Assembly (NCBI GenBank): GCA_049314555.1
Contig: JBMOEW010000014.1
Location: forward strand, 1 to 64,000
Reading direction: 5' to 3'
Source: REEB509 sp049314555
GTDB lineage: Bacteria; Pseudomonadota; Alphaproteobacteria; Caulobacterales; Aquidulcibacteraceae
Length of the DNA: 64,000 nt
Shown: positions 29,607 through 38,684 of the stretch, in pieces
How positions within the stretch are numbered: position 1 is the stretch's first letter
Layout of the letters: every line of letters starts with the position of its first letter
The notes under the pieces: model-generated
What the model saw: only the letters and a program-made list of their open reading frames with translations
Databases searched by the model: none
Told to the model about the DNA's origin: nothing
Translations under genes and position numbers: made by a program

Positions 29607-30653
29607 TCATTCTGCAAAGAGCGGCCCCGGATTGACCGGTTCAGACCCCCGCCGCACCTGAAACAACAGACGCGACTGCCCCTCCGGCGCTCCGCCCGCC
29701 TGCGCAATCACCTCACCTCGACGCACCCGCTGGCCCGCCTGCACGCTGGCCCGTTGGTTGTAGGCATAGGTGGTCACCCAATCGCCCGTGTGGGCAATGA
29801 TCACCACAACGCCATGGTTTTCGAGGTCCGATCCCACATACAACACCACACCATCGCCCGCCGCCTGCACCGGCGTGCCCACGGGTGCTGCGATCTCCAT
29901 CCCGTCAGAACGTGCCCCGGTGCCCCGCGGCCCAAACGGCACCAACACCTCCCCCGCCACCGGCCGGGCAAAACGCGGCGCATCTCCCGCTGGCGCAGCC
30001 GGGCTGTGCGCAGGCCGCACCGGCACCGGCGATGCCGAAGGGGCATACGGCACAACCATTGAAGCCCGCGCACCGGTCGGTGCCACCAGGCGATCGCCGG
30101 GGGAAATCGTATAGGGCGGCGTCATCCGGTTGAGCAGCGCCAACGAGCGCAAATCCACATTGTAGCGCCGGGCGATGCCGGCCAATGTCTCGCCCGCCTG
30201 CACCGTGTGCACCAGCGGCGGCGGCAACACCAAGACTTGTCCCACTTCAATCGCGAACGGAGGCACCAAACCGTTGGCATCGATCAGCGCGCGCAGCGGC
30301 ACCTGCCGACGCGCCGCAATCGTGTAAAGCGTTTCCCCATGGGCCACGTGGTGCGCACGGGCGGGCTGGCGCGGATCGTAGGGCTGGGCCTCCTCCGGTC
30401 GCAAAGCCCATACCGATAGCGGCACCCCTGGCCCGGCCGCCCAGTCGGGCTCTGCCGCTGGCACCGGAGCTAAAGGCGGCGCGGAGGACGACGTTGGCTG
30501 TCCCATACCGCGCTGCTCAATCGGGGCTGGCCCGCGCCCTGTTGGCACCACCGAACCATCGCCCCTGTACTCCACCGGGGCCGCACCCGTTGCAGCACAG
30601 GCAGCCGCAAGGCCCGCAAAGGCGGCGCTCGCAAGAAGGGGTTTCACGTCCAT
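29607..30653 (-). CDS. LysM/degenerate LytM lipoprotein (DipM/NlpD-like)
   Basis: 348 aa. Lipobox AAC gives Cys19. Two LysM domains follow (HHVAHGETLYTIAARR near 101 and HTVQAGETLAGIARRYN near 148), then a C-terminal LytM/M23 fold from about 235 (FARPVAGEVLVPFGPRG). The zinc residues are lost: HxGxD reads SDGMEIAAP, the second histidine pair reads TTYAYNQ and the LHFE-type end reads LLFQVRRG. Such proteins activate peptidoglycan amidases at division instead of cutting. The gene ends the tat-serS-surE-pcm operon, the place I recall for Caulobacter dipM; orthology is inferred. Confidence 0.87.
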   Translation of the reverse strand: MDVKPLLASAAFAGLAAACAATGAAPVEYRGDGSVVPTGRGPAPIEQRGMGQPTSSSAPPLAPVPAAEPDWAAGPGVPLSVWALRPEEAQPYDPRQPARAHHVAHGETLYTIAARRQVPLRALIDANGLVPPFAIEVGQVLVLPPPLVHTVQAGETLAGIARRYNVDLRSLALLNRMTPPYTISPGDRLVAPTGARASMVVPYAPSASPVPVRPAHSPAAPAGDAPRFARPVAGEVLVPFGPRGTGARSDGMEIAAPVGTPVQAAGDGVVLYVGSDLENHGVVVIIAHTGDWVTTYAYNQRASVQAGQRVRRGEVIAQAGGAPEGQSRLLFQVRRGSEPVNPGPLFAE

Positions 30654-30674
30654 CGCGCCTTCTTTGCCCCCGAC

Positions 30675-31349
30675 TCAAGGCTCAGAGCAATCGTGTTGTG
30701 GATTGGCCGGCGCGCTTGAAATCGGCGCGAGCGCGATCGGCCCTAGCCCAACCGATACCACCTCCCCCTCGCCCTTGACCCGCCAAGCCATCAAGCGCGC
30801 GTCCCCGCCAGCAGCAAAGCCGCCTACCATCACGCCGCCAGGCACAAGCTTTGCCAAAAGCGCAGGCGAGGGGTCCTGCAAAAGGCTCGCATTGATCACG
30901 ATCCGGTCAAACGGCCCGCCCTGCGCCCACCCCTCCTGGCCATCGCCAAAATACACCTGCACGCCCTCCAGTCTTTGCTTGCCAAGCGCTGCCCGCGCGT
31001 CAGATGCAAGCCGGGCGTGCCGCTCCACACTGGTGACCCGCGCGCCCGCCAGCACCAACACCGCCGCCTGATACCCAGAGCCGGTGCCAATCTCCAGCAC
31101 CCGCTCCCCGCCGTTCAGCCCCAAGGCACCAAGCATCCGCCCCACCAACGACGGTTGCGACATAACTTGTCCGCAGGGCAACGGCAGCGCCACATCATCA
31201 AACGCCATCGCCTCCATGTGCGCCGGCACAAAGGCGGCCCGCGGCGTGCGCTCCATGGCACCTAGAATCCGGCTGTCGGTGATGCCGCTTTGACGCATCT
31301 CCAAAACAAACCGCATCAACCGCGCGTCAAACCCGTCCCCACCGCGCAT
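30675..31349 (-). CDS. pcm: Protein-L-isoaspartate O-methyltransferase
   Basis: 224 aa. SAM motif VLEIGTGSGYQAAVL (about residues 84-98) is preceded by the substrate loop GQVMSQPSLVGRML. Post I motif VTSVERHARLA follows. It methylates isoaspartyl residues in aged proteins using SAM. The usual neighbour surE is 4 bases upstream. The C-terminal tail after APISS is a short polar extension. Confidence 0.93.
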   Translation of the reverse strand: MRGGDGFDARLMRFVLEMRQSGITDSRILGAMERTPRAAFVPAHMEAMAFDDVALPLPCGQVMSQPSLVGRMLGALGLNGGERVLEIGTGSGYQAAVLVLAGARVTSVERHARLASDARAALGKQRLEGVQVYFGDGQEGWAQGGPFDRIVINASLLQDPSPALLAKLVPGGVMVGGFAAGGDARLMAWRVKGEGEVVSVGLGPIALAPISSAPANPQHDCSEP

Positions 31350-31353
31350 GCCC

Positions 31354-32145
31354 CTACCCCCGCGGCGGCGCGCCGCCGAGCACGCCCCTCATTTGCGCCA
31401 ACGCATCACCGTGGGTCAGGTCGATGTGCAAAGGCGTCACCGAAATCCGCCCCTCGTAGATCGCCTTCAGATCCGTGCCGTCCTGCGGCTTGGACAACGT
31501 GCCGTGGAAACCCAGCCAATAATACGCCTCCCCGCGCAGGTCCGTGCGCTTGTCGGCGTAGATGATGTGCTGATCGCGAAAACCTTGGCGGGTCATTTCC
31601 ACCGCGGTCACGTCCTCAGGTTCGCGGTCCGGGAAATTGACGTTCATCACCACCCCGTCTGGCCAGCCGATCTCCATCAAGCGCCGCACAATGCCGGGGC
31701 CAAACATTTCTGAAACCGCCCACGGGATGGCTGCCGCCCCGCGAAACCCCTTGGCTTGGCTGAGCGCGATCGACTTGATCCCCAATTGCATCCCCTGCAT
31801 CGCGCCCGCGATCGTGCCAGACAGCGTCACATCTTCCGCGATGTTTTGGCCGCGGTTCACCCCAGACAACACCAAATCCGGTACGCCATCGGCCATCAGG
31901 TCCTGCACCCCAAGCAACACGCAATCAGTCGGCGTGCCGGTGATCGCAAAGCGCTTGGGCCCGGCTTCGCGCACGCGGATCGGCGCAGACAGCGTCAAAG
32001 CCCGCGACGCGCCAGACTGTTCCGTCTCTGGCGCAATCACCCAGACGTCATCGCTGAAATGCCGCGCGATCCGCTCAAGGATCGCAAGCCCGGTGGCATG
32101 AATGCCGTCGTCATTGGTGCACAAAATGCGCATGCGGGAATCCAT
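31354..32145 (-). CDS. surE: 5'/3'-nucleotidase SurE
   Basis: 263 aa from ATG 32145, or 259 from ATG 32133 (MRILCTNDDG), the family's usual start. The metal site DD in CTNDDGI is followed by PETEQSGASRALTL and the SGVNRGQNIAEDVTLSGTIA segment. It dephosphorylates nucleoside monophosphates. The N-terminal ATG 32133 has GGA four codons before it, weak in both cases. Confidence 0.95.
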   Translation of the reverse strand: MDSRMRILCTNDDGIHATGLAILERIARHFSDDVWVIAPETEQSGASRALTLSAPIRVREAGPKRFAITGTPTDCVLLGVQDLMADGVPDLVLSGVNRGQNIAEDVTLSGTIAGAMQGMQLGIKSIALSQAKGFRGAAAIPWAVSEMFGPGIVRRLMEIGWPDGVVMNVNFPDREPEDVTAVEMTRQGFRDQHIIYADKRTDLRGEAYYWLGFHGTLSKPQDGTDLKAIYEGRISVTPLHIDLTHGDALAQMRGVLGGAPPRG

Positions 32146-32231
32146 TGTGTTTCAACAACGGTATCACTCTACCATCCGCAGCGCGAGCCAGGCCCCGCTG
32201 AACAAGGCCTGCCATCAATTTTTATCTTTGC

Positions 32232-33536
32232 TCAGGCTCGCACGATCTGGGTTTTGCCACCCATGTAGGCCACCAACGCCGCTGGCACGCCGATCGATCC
32301 ATCCGCACGCTGATAGTTTTCCAAAATGGCCACCAAAGTGCGCCCCACCGCCAACCCAGAGCCGTTCAGCGTGTGCACAAACTCCGGCTTTGCCCCCTCG
32401 CCGCGGCGCAGGCGCGCGTTCATCCGCCGGGCCTGGAAATCCCCGCAATTGGAAATCGAGCTGATCTCGCGATAGGTGCCCTGGCTTGGCAGCCACACCT
32501 CAAGGTCATAGGTCTTGCGCGCGCCAAACCCCATGTCGCCGCAACACAACGCCATCGTGCGGAACGGCAATTCCAAACGCTTCAGAACCTCTTCCGCACA
32601 GCGGGTTTTGCGCTCGTGCTCGGCCGCGCTATCTTCAGGCCTCGTCACAGACACCAGTTCGACCTTGCGGAACTGGTGCATCCGGATCATGCCGCGCGTG
32701 TCGCGCCCCGCACTGCCGGCCTCTGCCCGAAAGCACGGCGTATCCGCTGTCAGGCGCAGCGGCAGGACTTTCTCGTCCAAGATCTGCTCACGCACCGTGT
32801 TGGTCAACGACACTTCCGCCGTCGGGATCAGCCAGTGTTCGGCCCCCGCTTTGAATTGATCGTCAAAGAATTTCGGCAACTGCCCGGTACCAAACATCGC
32901 CTCATCCTTCACCAGGAACGGCGGGTTGGTTTCCTCATAGCCATGCTGCTCCACATGCAGATCAAGCATGAACGCAGCAAGCGCCCGCTCCAGACGCGCA
33001 AGATCACCCTTGAGCACCACAAAGCGCGCACCACTCATCCGGGCAGCCGCCTCAAAGTCCATCATCCCCAGGCCTTCGCCCAGCGTGACGTGATCGGCGT
33101 TCAGTTCCACGTTGGGCGGGCCAGCCCCGTCCACTTTGTACCAGCGCCGCACTTCAACATTGCCGTGCTCGTCCGCCCCATCCGGCGCATCGGGTGACGG
33201 CAAATTGGGCAACCCAGCAAGGATATCAAACAGCGCAGCATCAAGCTTGGCTTCTTCGCCGCCAGCCTGTTCGATCACACCCTTCAGCCGCGCGACCTCT
33301 TCCATCAGACGCGTTGCTTCTGCGTCGTTTTTCTGCGCCTTGGCCGCACCAATGGCCTTGGACGCTGCATTGCGGCCGGCTTCGGCCTCCTGCTTGCGGG
33401 TTTTGGCCTCGCGCAACGCCTCGTCGATCGCGAGGATCGCCTGGATGTCCTGCGCCTGCTTTTCGGAAAGGGTGCGCCGCCCCATGGCCAGCGCAAAGCC
33501 CTCGAAATCATCTCTGATCGCTTTGATGTCGTGCAT
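32232..33536 (-). CDS. serS: Serine--tRNA ligase
   Basis: 434 aa. A long antiparallel coiled-coil arm spans residues about 30-105 (ALREAKTRKQEAEAGRNAAS). Class II motif 2 is CFRAEAGSAGRDTRGMIRMH with HQFRKVELV; motif 3 is TLNGSGLAVGRTLVAILEN. Standard bacterial enzyme charging tRNA-Ser. ATG 33536 is the conserved start. Confidence 0.97.
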   Translation of the reverse strand: MHDIKAIRDDFEGFALAMGRRTLSEKQAQDIQAILAIDEALREAKTRKQEAEAGRNAASKAIGAAKAQKNDAEATRLMEEVARLKGVIEQAGGEEAKLDAALFDILAGLPNLPSPDAPDGADEHGNVEVRRWYKVDGAGPPNVELNADHVTLGEGLGMMDFEAAARMSGARFVVLKGDLARLERALAAFMLDLHVEQHGYEETNPPFLVKDEAMFGTGQLPKFFDDQFKAGAEHWLIPTAEVSLTNTVREQILDEKVLPLRLTADTPCFRAEAGSAGRDTRGMIRMHQFRKVELVSVTRPEDSAAEHERKTRCAEEVLKRLELPFRTMALCCGDMGFGARKTYDLEVWLPSQGTYREISSISNCGDFQARRMNARLRRGEGAKPEFVHTLNGSGLAVGRTLVAILENYQRADGSIGVPAALVAYMGGKTQIVRA

Positions 33537-33550
33537 GAGGCCTTTGCCCG

Positions 33551-34393
33551 TTACTCCGCCGGAGCAGCCCGCGTGCCCGCCCCAATATGATCTTCCTTCG
33601 ATTGGCGGCGTTGGATCGCCCACACCAGCCAGATCGACACCTCGTAAAGCAGGTAGACCGGGATCGCCATAATGATCATCGAGATCGGGTCAGGCGGCGT
33701 CACGCACGCCGAAAACGCAGCGATGCCAACAATGGCGTAGCGCCGGCCCTTGCGCAGGCCAGACGCACTCACCACCCCCGTGCGCCCCAGCAAGGCCAGC
33801 ACCACCGGCAGCTGGAAGCACAGCCCAAACGCCAGGATCAGCGTGGTCACGAGGCTGAAATACTCATTCACTTTGGCGTTGAGCTGGATTTGCACCGGCC
33901 CTTCAGTCACCGTCAGCCCCAGCGCGAACTGCATCGCAAACGGCATCGCCACATAGTACACAAACGCACAGCCCAGCGTGAACATGATCGGCGCGGCCAC
34001 CAAAAACGGTGTCACCGCGGCCCGCTCGCGCCGATAAAGCCCCGGCGCAATGAACGCATAAAGCTGATAGGCAATCATCGGAAACGCCAGGATCACGCCC
34101 GCGAAAAGGCTCAGCTTCAGGTTCGTGAAAAAGATCTCAAACGGATGCGTGGCCTGCATTTGTATCGATTGGTTGGCCACATCCAGCCCATGTGCCCGCG
34201 CCGCCGCCACCCGATACGGTTCCGCCAGAAACAGATAAATCTTCTGGGCGAAGGAATAGCAGATCACCGTGCCGACCAGCACCGCCCCGCACGCCCACAA
34301 TAGCCGCGTCCGCAGCTCCGCCAAGTGCTCCATTAAGGGCGCGCGGCTCGCCTCGATCTCGGCGTCGTCCGGGTTGGCTGGCTGGTCGGTCAT
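33551..34393 (-). CDS. tatC: Sec-independent translocase subunit TatC
   Basis: 280 aa, six TM. It starts with the conserved cytoplasmic helix ASRAPLMEHLAELRTRLLWA, which binds twin-arginine signals. The third-segment FVYYVAMPFAMQFAL and the long periplasmic loops fit TatC. ATG 34393 overlaps the tatB stop by ATGA. It receives folded Tat substrates such as the oligopeptidase B at 48-50 kb. Confidence 0.96.
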   Translation of the reverse strand: MTDQPANPDDAEIEASRAPLMEHLAELRTRLLWACGAVLVGTVICYSFAQKIYLFLAEPYRVAAARAHGLDVANQSIQMQATHPFEIFFTNLKLSLFAGVILAFPMIAYQLYAFIAPGLYRRERAAVTPFLVAAPIMFTLGCAFVYYVAMPFAMQFALGLTVTEGPVQIQLNAKVNEYFSLVTTLILAFGLCFQLPVVLALLGRTGVVSASGLRKGRRYAIVGIAAFSACVTPPDPISMIIMAIPVYLLYEVSIWLVWAIQRRQSKEDHIGAGTRAAPAE

Positions 34394-34827
34394 GGCGCGC
34401 CGCCAACCGGTGTCTTTGGCGCATCCAAGGGCAGCATAGAATGTACGGCCTCAACCTCAACCGCCGCAGCATCCGGCACGCCCACATTTTCCGGTGGTGC
34501 CGGTAATGGTGGCAACGGCGGCAACGGGGTCATCGGTGTCATCGGTGTCATCGGCGTCATGGGCGGCACCGAGCGGTTCAACTCATCGCGGATCTCGGTG
34601 AGCGGGTTCCCCCGCCGCAGCGCGTCCACTTCCCGTTTCAACTCATCAAGTTCAGCCTGCCGCGCCAACTCGTCGAAGCCTGTGCGAAACTCCTGCGCCA
34701 TCGCCCGCATCTTGGCCATGAACCGGCCAAGCTTGCGCAGCATCAGCGGCAAGTCCTTGGGACCCACAACAATCAGCGCGAGCACGCACAATATGAGGAT
34801 TTCGGAGAAGCCAAGGCTCGGCAGCAT
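34390..34827 (-). CDS. tatB: Sec-independent translocase subunit TatB
   Basis: 145 aa. The N-terminal hairpin is MLPSLGFSEILILCVLALIV then GPKDLPLMLRK, followed by an amphipathic/cytoplasmic helix to about residue 80. The tail carries four MTP repeats then LPPLPPLPAPP, coded by 9-bp DNA repeats. Full-length TatB normally ends with an unstructured charged tail; this one is unusually repetitive. Confidence 0.93.
   Translation of the reverse strand: MLPSLGFSEILILCVLALIVVGPKDLPLMLRKLGRFMAKMRAMAQEFRTGFDELARQAELDELKREVDALRRGNPLTEIRDELNRSVPPMTPMTPMTPMTPLPPLPPLPAPPENVGVPDAAAVEVEAVHSMLPLDAPKTPVGGAP
34509..34564 (-). repeat. tatB: 9-bp tandem repeats inside tatB
   Basis: Four copies of a 9-bp unit (GTCATCGGT-like, 34529-34564) plus two GGCAACGGC units (34511-34528) encode MTP-MTP-MTP-MTP and LPP-LPP. 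In-frame copy-number change would only lengthen or shorten the tail. Confidence 0.85.
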
Positions 34828-34850
34828 GGGCGGGCGACCGGTCGCTTAAA

Positions 34851-35096
34851 TCAAGCGCCGGTACGGTCCTCCGTGCGCGACTTGGTCGCATCCTCACCGG
34901 CCGAATCCCGCAGCTGACGTGGCGGATCCTGCGGTGGCGGCGGGGTGGTGTCGTCCTTATCGGAAAGGCCCTTGCGGAACCCTTTGATTCCCTTGCCAAG
35001 GTCTTCCATGAAGCCAGACAGCCGCCCAGGCCGTCCGAACAACAAAAAAGCCAGCAAAAGCACGATCAAAAGCGTGATCAGACTTGGCGGGTGCAT
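34851..35096 (-). CDS. tatA: Sec-independent translocase subunit TatA
   Basis: 81 aa. The membrane helix is LITLLIVLLLAFLLFGRPGR, then the amphipathic helix FMEDLGKGIKGFRKG. The usual FG-x-K-L-P hinge appears as FGRPGRL. The polar tail is DKDDTTPPPPQDPP. It multimerises to form the translocation pore. First gene of tatA-tatB-tatC. Confidence 0.92.
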   Translation of the reverse strand: MHPPSLITLLIVLLLAFLLFGRPGRLSGFMEDLGKGIKGFRKGLSDKDDTTPPPPQDPPRQLRDSAGEDATKSRTEDRTGA

Positions 35097-35200
35097 AGGT
35101 GCGATCTTTCAGTCAGGGGCCAAGATCAGCCCATCGGTACACATCAGATGTCGTGTGGCATACTGCGCCCGTCAAGAACAGGGGGCGCGGCACCGCACCC

Positions 35201-36223
35201 TCAGCCGGCAGCCCGGATCGCAGGCCCCATCAGCTGGCGCAATCGCCACCAAGCGCCCGCCGCATCAAGGGGCTCAGCGCCTGCCCGCGCCCATTTTTCC
35301 ACTGCCTGCGCCCGCGCAAGGGCAAGCCCGCTCAACGCCGGCACCCCCTCAGCCACCGCCGCCATATCGCCGGCCACCCCGTTGCACTGCAACACGAGAT
35401 CAACCCCCGCCGCGAACGCCCGCTCCGCCTTCTGCATCAAAGTGCCAGACAAGGCCTTCATGTCCAAGTCGTCGCTCATCAACAGCCCGGAAAACCCGAT
35501 GTCGGTGCGGATCAGATCAATCATCACCGGCGAATGGGTGGCCGGTCGATCGGGATCGATGGCGCTGAACACGATGTGCGCGGTCATGGCGGCTTCAGCC
35601 TGTTTCAGCGCCCGAAACGGCGCGAAATCGGCCCCAAGCGCGTTGCGCCCTTCGCGCACCTGCGGCAGCGCCAAATGACTGTCCACATCCGCCCGCCCAT
35701 GACCGGGAATGTGCTTGATACATCCCGCCACGCCCCCCGCGTGCAGCCCATCAAGCGCGGCCTGCGCCAACGCCGCCACGCTTTCGGGTGCCTGAGAGAA
35801 TGCCCGGTCACCGATGATCGGATCAGACCCGCTGACCGGCACGTCCAGTACCGGCGCGAAGTTGCCGTTGACGCCAAGCGCCTTCAATTCATGCGCAATC
35901 AGCCGATGACCAAGCCGGCTTGCTTCCACCCCCAGCGCCGGATCCTGCGCATATAGCGCACCATACGCCCAGGCCGCAGGCCAGGTTGGCCAGTTCGGCC
36001 GCTTCAGTCGGGCCACCCGCCCGCCTTCCTGGTCAATCCAGATCAGCGCATCATGCCCAACAGCCTCCCGCAGCGCTTCACACAGCGCGCGGGTTTGCAC
36101 GGGGTCCACGCACGCTTCCCGAAACAGGATCAGCGCCCACGGTCGGAGTTCTTTCAAGGTGTCGCGGGTGTGCGCCGAAAGAACGGCTTCCCTTATCCCC
36201 AACGCGCAGGCCGCAAGGCTCAT
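35201..36223 (-). CDS. nagZ: Beta-N-acetylhexosaminidase (NagZ-type, GH3)
   Basis: 340 aa from ATG 36223, which overlaps the SPOR stop by ATGA and has GGTGG before it. The glycoside hydrolase family 3 signature KHIPGHGRADVDSHLALP is present with the substrate motif IDQEGGRVARLK. The general acid/base His is in the KH and DSH loop. It removes GlcNAc from muropeptides in peptidoglycan recycling. The usual scpA-scpB pair between nagZ and tatA is absent. Confidence 0.93.
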   Translation of the reverse strand: MSLAACALGIREAVLSAHTRDTLKELRPWALILFREACVDPVQTRALCEALREAVGHDALIWIDQEGGRVARLKRPNWPTWPAAWAYGALYAQDPALGVEASRLGHRLIAHELKALGVNGNFAPVLDVPVSGSDPIIGDRAFSQAPESVAALAQAALDGLHAGGVAGCIKHIPGHGRADVDSHLALPQVREGRNALGADFAPFRALKQAEAAMTAHIVFSAIDPDRPATHSPVMIDLIRTDIGFSGLLMSDDLDMKALSGTLMQKAERAFAAGVDLVLQCNGVAGDMAAVAEGVPALSGLALARAQAVEKWARAGAEPLDAAGAWWRLRQLMGPAIRAAG

Positions 36224-36951
36224 CGCTGCGCCACCAGACACTCCTGGCCCATCGCGCGCATCCGATCACAAAACCGTGTTGCGTTTTCCCGGTCAGCGAA
36301 ATAGCCCACCCGCACCCGGTTCGAAACACCCCGTGGCCCCAGATCAGCTGTCTGCACATCGAGCTGCGCGCCAGCAAAAAGGTCCGGTGCCCGCGCCGAC
36401 AACCGCGCCCACAGCGGATCGATCGAGCGCTCCTGCTGCAACGCGGCGATTTGCGCCACGAACGGTCCATTGCGCACCACGGTGGGCATGGGCTGGTTGG
36501 CAAGCTGGGCAGGGCTCAGCGGTGGCGCTGGCTCCGCCGGAGCTGGCTCTTCAGGTTCTGGCGCCAAGGCAGACCCAGCGGCCGCGGCCGATCCTGGTTC
36601 GCGCAACATCCCCTCCAACGAAGCGCTGGCCGTGCCATCGCCTCCGGGCCCTGGCGTTTTGTAAGGATCCGGTGCTGCCACCCGCTCGATGGCGGCCGTG
36701 ATATCAGACCCGCCCCCGTAGGCGTTCCATACGAACACCCCAAAGCCCCCGACCAACATCACAAACAAGACCCCAACGATGCCCCGCCGCCGGGGCGGCC
36801 CGTCATCGTCGTCATCGTCGTCATAACCGCGCGATTGTCCTTGCGAGGGCCGGCCCGAACCGCGACGAGACCCTCGCAGCGACGCGCGCGGGGGGCCTTG
36901 TGGCGGTTGTGGTGGAGGGGCCGCAAATCCGCGACGATCAGGTTTTGCCAT
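36220..36951 (-). CDS. SPOR-domain membrane protein
   Basis: 243 aa. A basic, Gly/Arg-rich N-terminus leads to one TM (GIVGVLFVMLVGGFGVFVWN, about residues 62-81). A Pro/Glu/Ala-rich periplasmic linker (PEPEEPAPAEPAPPLSPAQL) precedes a SPOR domain from about 165 (GPFVAQIAALQQERS ... RVGYFADRENATRFCDRMRA). SPOR domains bind denuded septal glycan, so a division role is likely. It overlaps nagZ by ATGA. Confidence 0.87.
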   Translation of the reverse strand: MAKPDRRGFAAPPPQPPQGPPRASLRGSRRGSGRPSQGQSRGYDDDDDDDGPPRRRGIVGVLFVMLVGGFGVFVWNAYGGGSDITAAIERVAAPDPYKTPGPGGDGTASASLEGMLREPGSAAAAGSALAPEPEEPAPAEPAPPLSPAQLANQPMPTVVRNGPFVAQIAALQQERSIDPLWARLSARAPDLFAGAQLDVQTADLGPRGVSNRVRVGYFADRENATRFCDRMRAMGQECLVAQR

Positions 36952-37028
36952 CGGCTTTAGTCCTCTCCGGGGTAACGCCCAAGGGGAGCGTGCCCGAGAA
37001 TCGAAGAATGCCCGATAATAACAGTCCT

Positions 37029-38255
37029 TCAGCTTCGGTCGAAGCTGAACAGGCGCCGATGCTCTTCAATCGCAAAGTCGTCGGTCATCCCCGCGATGTA
37101 ATCACAAATCGTGCGGGCCGTTTTCAGGCCGGCGGCACCATCGATCGCGCTTTGCCACAGCCCGGGCAACAGCTGCGGCGCGCCAATGAAAGTGTCAAAC
37201 AGCTCCCGCACCACGCGTTTGGCCATGTTGCGCCGCCGGTTCACCTTCCAGTGACGGTACATGTTGGTCATCAAGAAGCGCCGCAGGCGCGCGGCCTCCT
37301 GTGTCATTTCGTCCGAAAAACGCACCAGCGCGCCCCCAAGCGCGCGCACATCTTCCACCGACTTCGGTTTGGAGCGCGCGATTTCTAGCCGTGTCGTTTC
37401 GATCAAATCCCCCACCCAGATCCCGATCAAACGCCTTACCATTTCCTTGCGCAGCCTGGTCTGATCAAGCCCTGGGAAGTCTTGGAAAACGCTTTGCGCC
37501 GCGCCGTCCACCAAAGGCGAAGCCGCCCGCAATGAATCGAGCGTGAACAGCTCCGCCTGCAGCCCGTCGTCAATGTCATGGTTGTTGTAGGCGATGTCGT
37601 CGGCCAACGCCGCCACCTGCGCCTCAGCACTGGGCCACAAATCAAGCGCCAGGCCCTCTAAGCCCTCATAGTCGCGAAGGGCAGCCGGCAGATCCGCCAC
37701 CGTGCGCCCGGGGCCCAGCAACGGCCCGTTGTGCTTCACCACCCCCTCAAGCGTTTCAAAGGTCAGGTTCAGGCCGTCAAAACCCGGATAACTGTGTTCA
37801 AGCTTGGTCAGCACCCGCAGCGTTTGCGCATTGTGGTCAAACCCCTCAAACGCCTCCATGCACGACTGCAACACATCTTCCCCGGTGTGCCCAAACGGGG
37901 GATGGCCCAAATCATGGGCCAGCGCGCAGGTCTCGGCCAAATCCGCATCAAGGCCTAACCGCCGCGCCACCGATCGCGCGATCTGGGCAACCTCCAACGA
38001 ATGGGTCAGCCGGGTCCGGAAGTAATCCCCCTCATGCGCCACAAAAACCTGGGTCTTGCCCTTCAGGTGGCGAAACGCCCGCGCATGGATCACCCGGTCC
38101 CGGTCCCGCTCAAACGGCGACCGGCTCTCGCTTTCCCCTTCCGTGTGAAACCGTCCGCGTGAATTGGCCGGATTGGCGGCGAAAGCTGCGGTCTCGACGT
38201 GCCACTTCGCAAATGCACCGGGCACGGCGCGCGCAGAAGGCGGGGCAGCAACCAT
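37029..38255 (-). CDS. dgt: Deoxyguanosinetriphosphate triphosphohydrolase-like protein
   Basis: 408 aa. HD-domain residues are H in RLTHSLEVAQIAR and HD in AHDLGHPPFGHTGED, with the later ADDIAYNNHDIDDG. It hydrolyses dGTP, or related dNTPs, to the deoxynucleoside and tripolyphosphate, controlling pool balance. It starts the long operon toward nagZ-tat; in relatives argS lies between it and the SPOR gene, but here only 77 bases separate them. Confidence 0.93.
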   Translation of the reverse strand: MVAAPPSARAVPGAFAKWHVETAAFAANPANSRGRFHTEGESESRSPFERDRDRVIHARAFRHLKGKTQVFVAHEGDYFRTRLTHSLEVAQIARSVARRLGLDADLAETCALAHDLGHPPFGHTGEDVLQSCMEAFEGFDHNAQTLRVLTKLEHSYPGFDGLNLTFETLEGVVKHNGPLLGPGRTVADLPAALRDYEGLEGLALDLWPSAEAQVAALADDIAYNNHDIDDGLQAELFTLDSLRAASPLVDGAAQSVFQDFPGLDQTRLRKEMVRRLIGIWVGDLIETTRLEIARSKPKSVEDVRALGGALVRFSDEMTQEAARLRRFLMTNMYRHWKVNRRRNMAKRVVRELFDTFIGAPQLLPGLWQSAIDGAAGLKTARTICDYIAGMTDDFAIEEHRRLFSFDRS

Positions 38256-38357
38256 GGCGGAAACATCTCCTCAACCGATGTGATTGCCCCTATATGGGAT
38301 AAAGACGTGAACAACCCATCGCCGACCACTTTGGTGATCTGGAGCCCCATCCCTATC

Positions 38358-38684
38358 ATGCCCGACATCACCCTGTCGCCCGCCGCCATCAAGCGCTTGG
38401 TCGCCCTTGCCGGCGAAGACCCTACCAACGCGGGCCTGCGTCTGGCTGTTTTGGGCGGCGGTTGCTCCGGATTTCAATACGATATGGCGCTTGCTGGCGC
38501 CCCGCAGGGCGATGATATCGTGGTCGAAGCGGGCGGGGCCAAGCTGTTTGTCGATCCTATGTCGATCCCGTTTTTGGCCGGCTCCGTGGTGGATTGGGCA
38601 GACGAACTGATCGGCGCAAGCTTCAAGATCAAAAATCCCAACGCGGTCTCCTCCTGCGGCTGCGGCGTGAGCTTTGCGGTATGA
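38358..38684 (+). CDS. A-type iron-sulphur carrier (ErpA/IscA-like)
   Basis: 108 aa from ATG 38358. The three conserved cysteines are in GGGCSGFQY and SSCGCGVSF, with the NPNAVSSCGCG block closest to ErpA. It delivers Fe-S clusters to apoproteins. It diverges from dgt, and its stop overlaps the downstream Sel1 gene by ATGA. Confidence 0.9.
   Translation: MPDITLSPAAIKRLVALAGEDPTNAGLRLAVLGGGCSGFQYDMALAGAPQGDDIVVEAGGAKLFVDPMSIPFLAGSVVDWADELIGASFKIKNPNAVSSCGCGVSFAV

Noticed and set aside
34509..34564. A CRISPR-like or minisatellite non-coding repeat
   Set aside because: The 9-bp units lie in frame within tatB and have no spacers.
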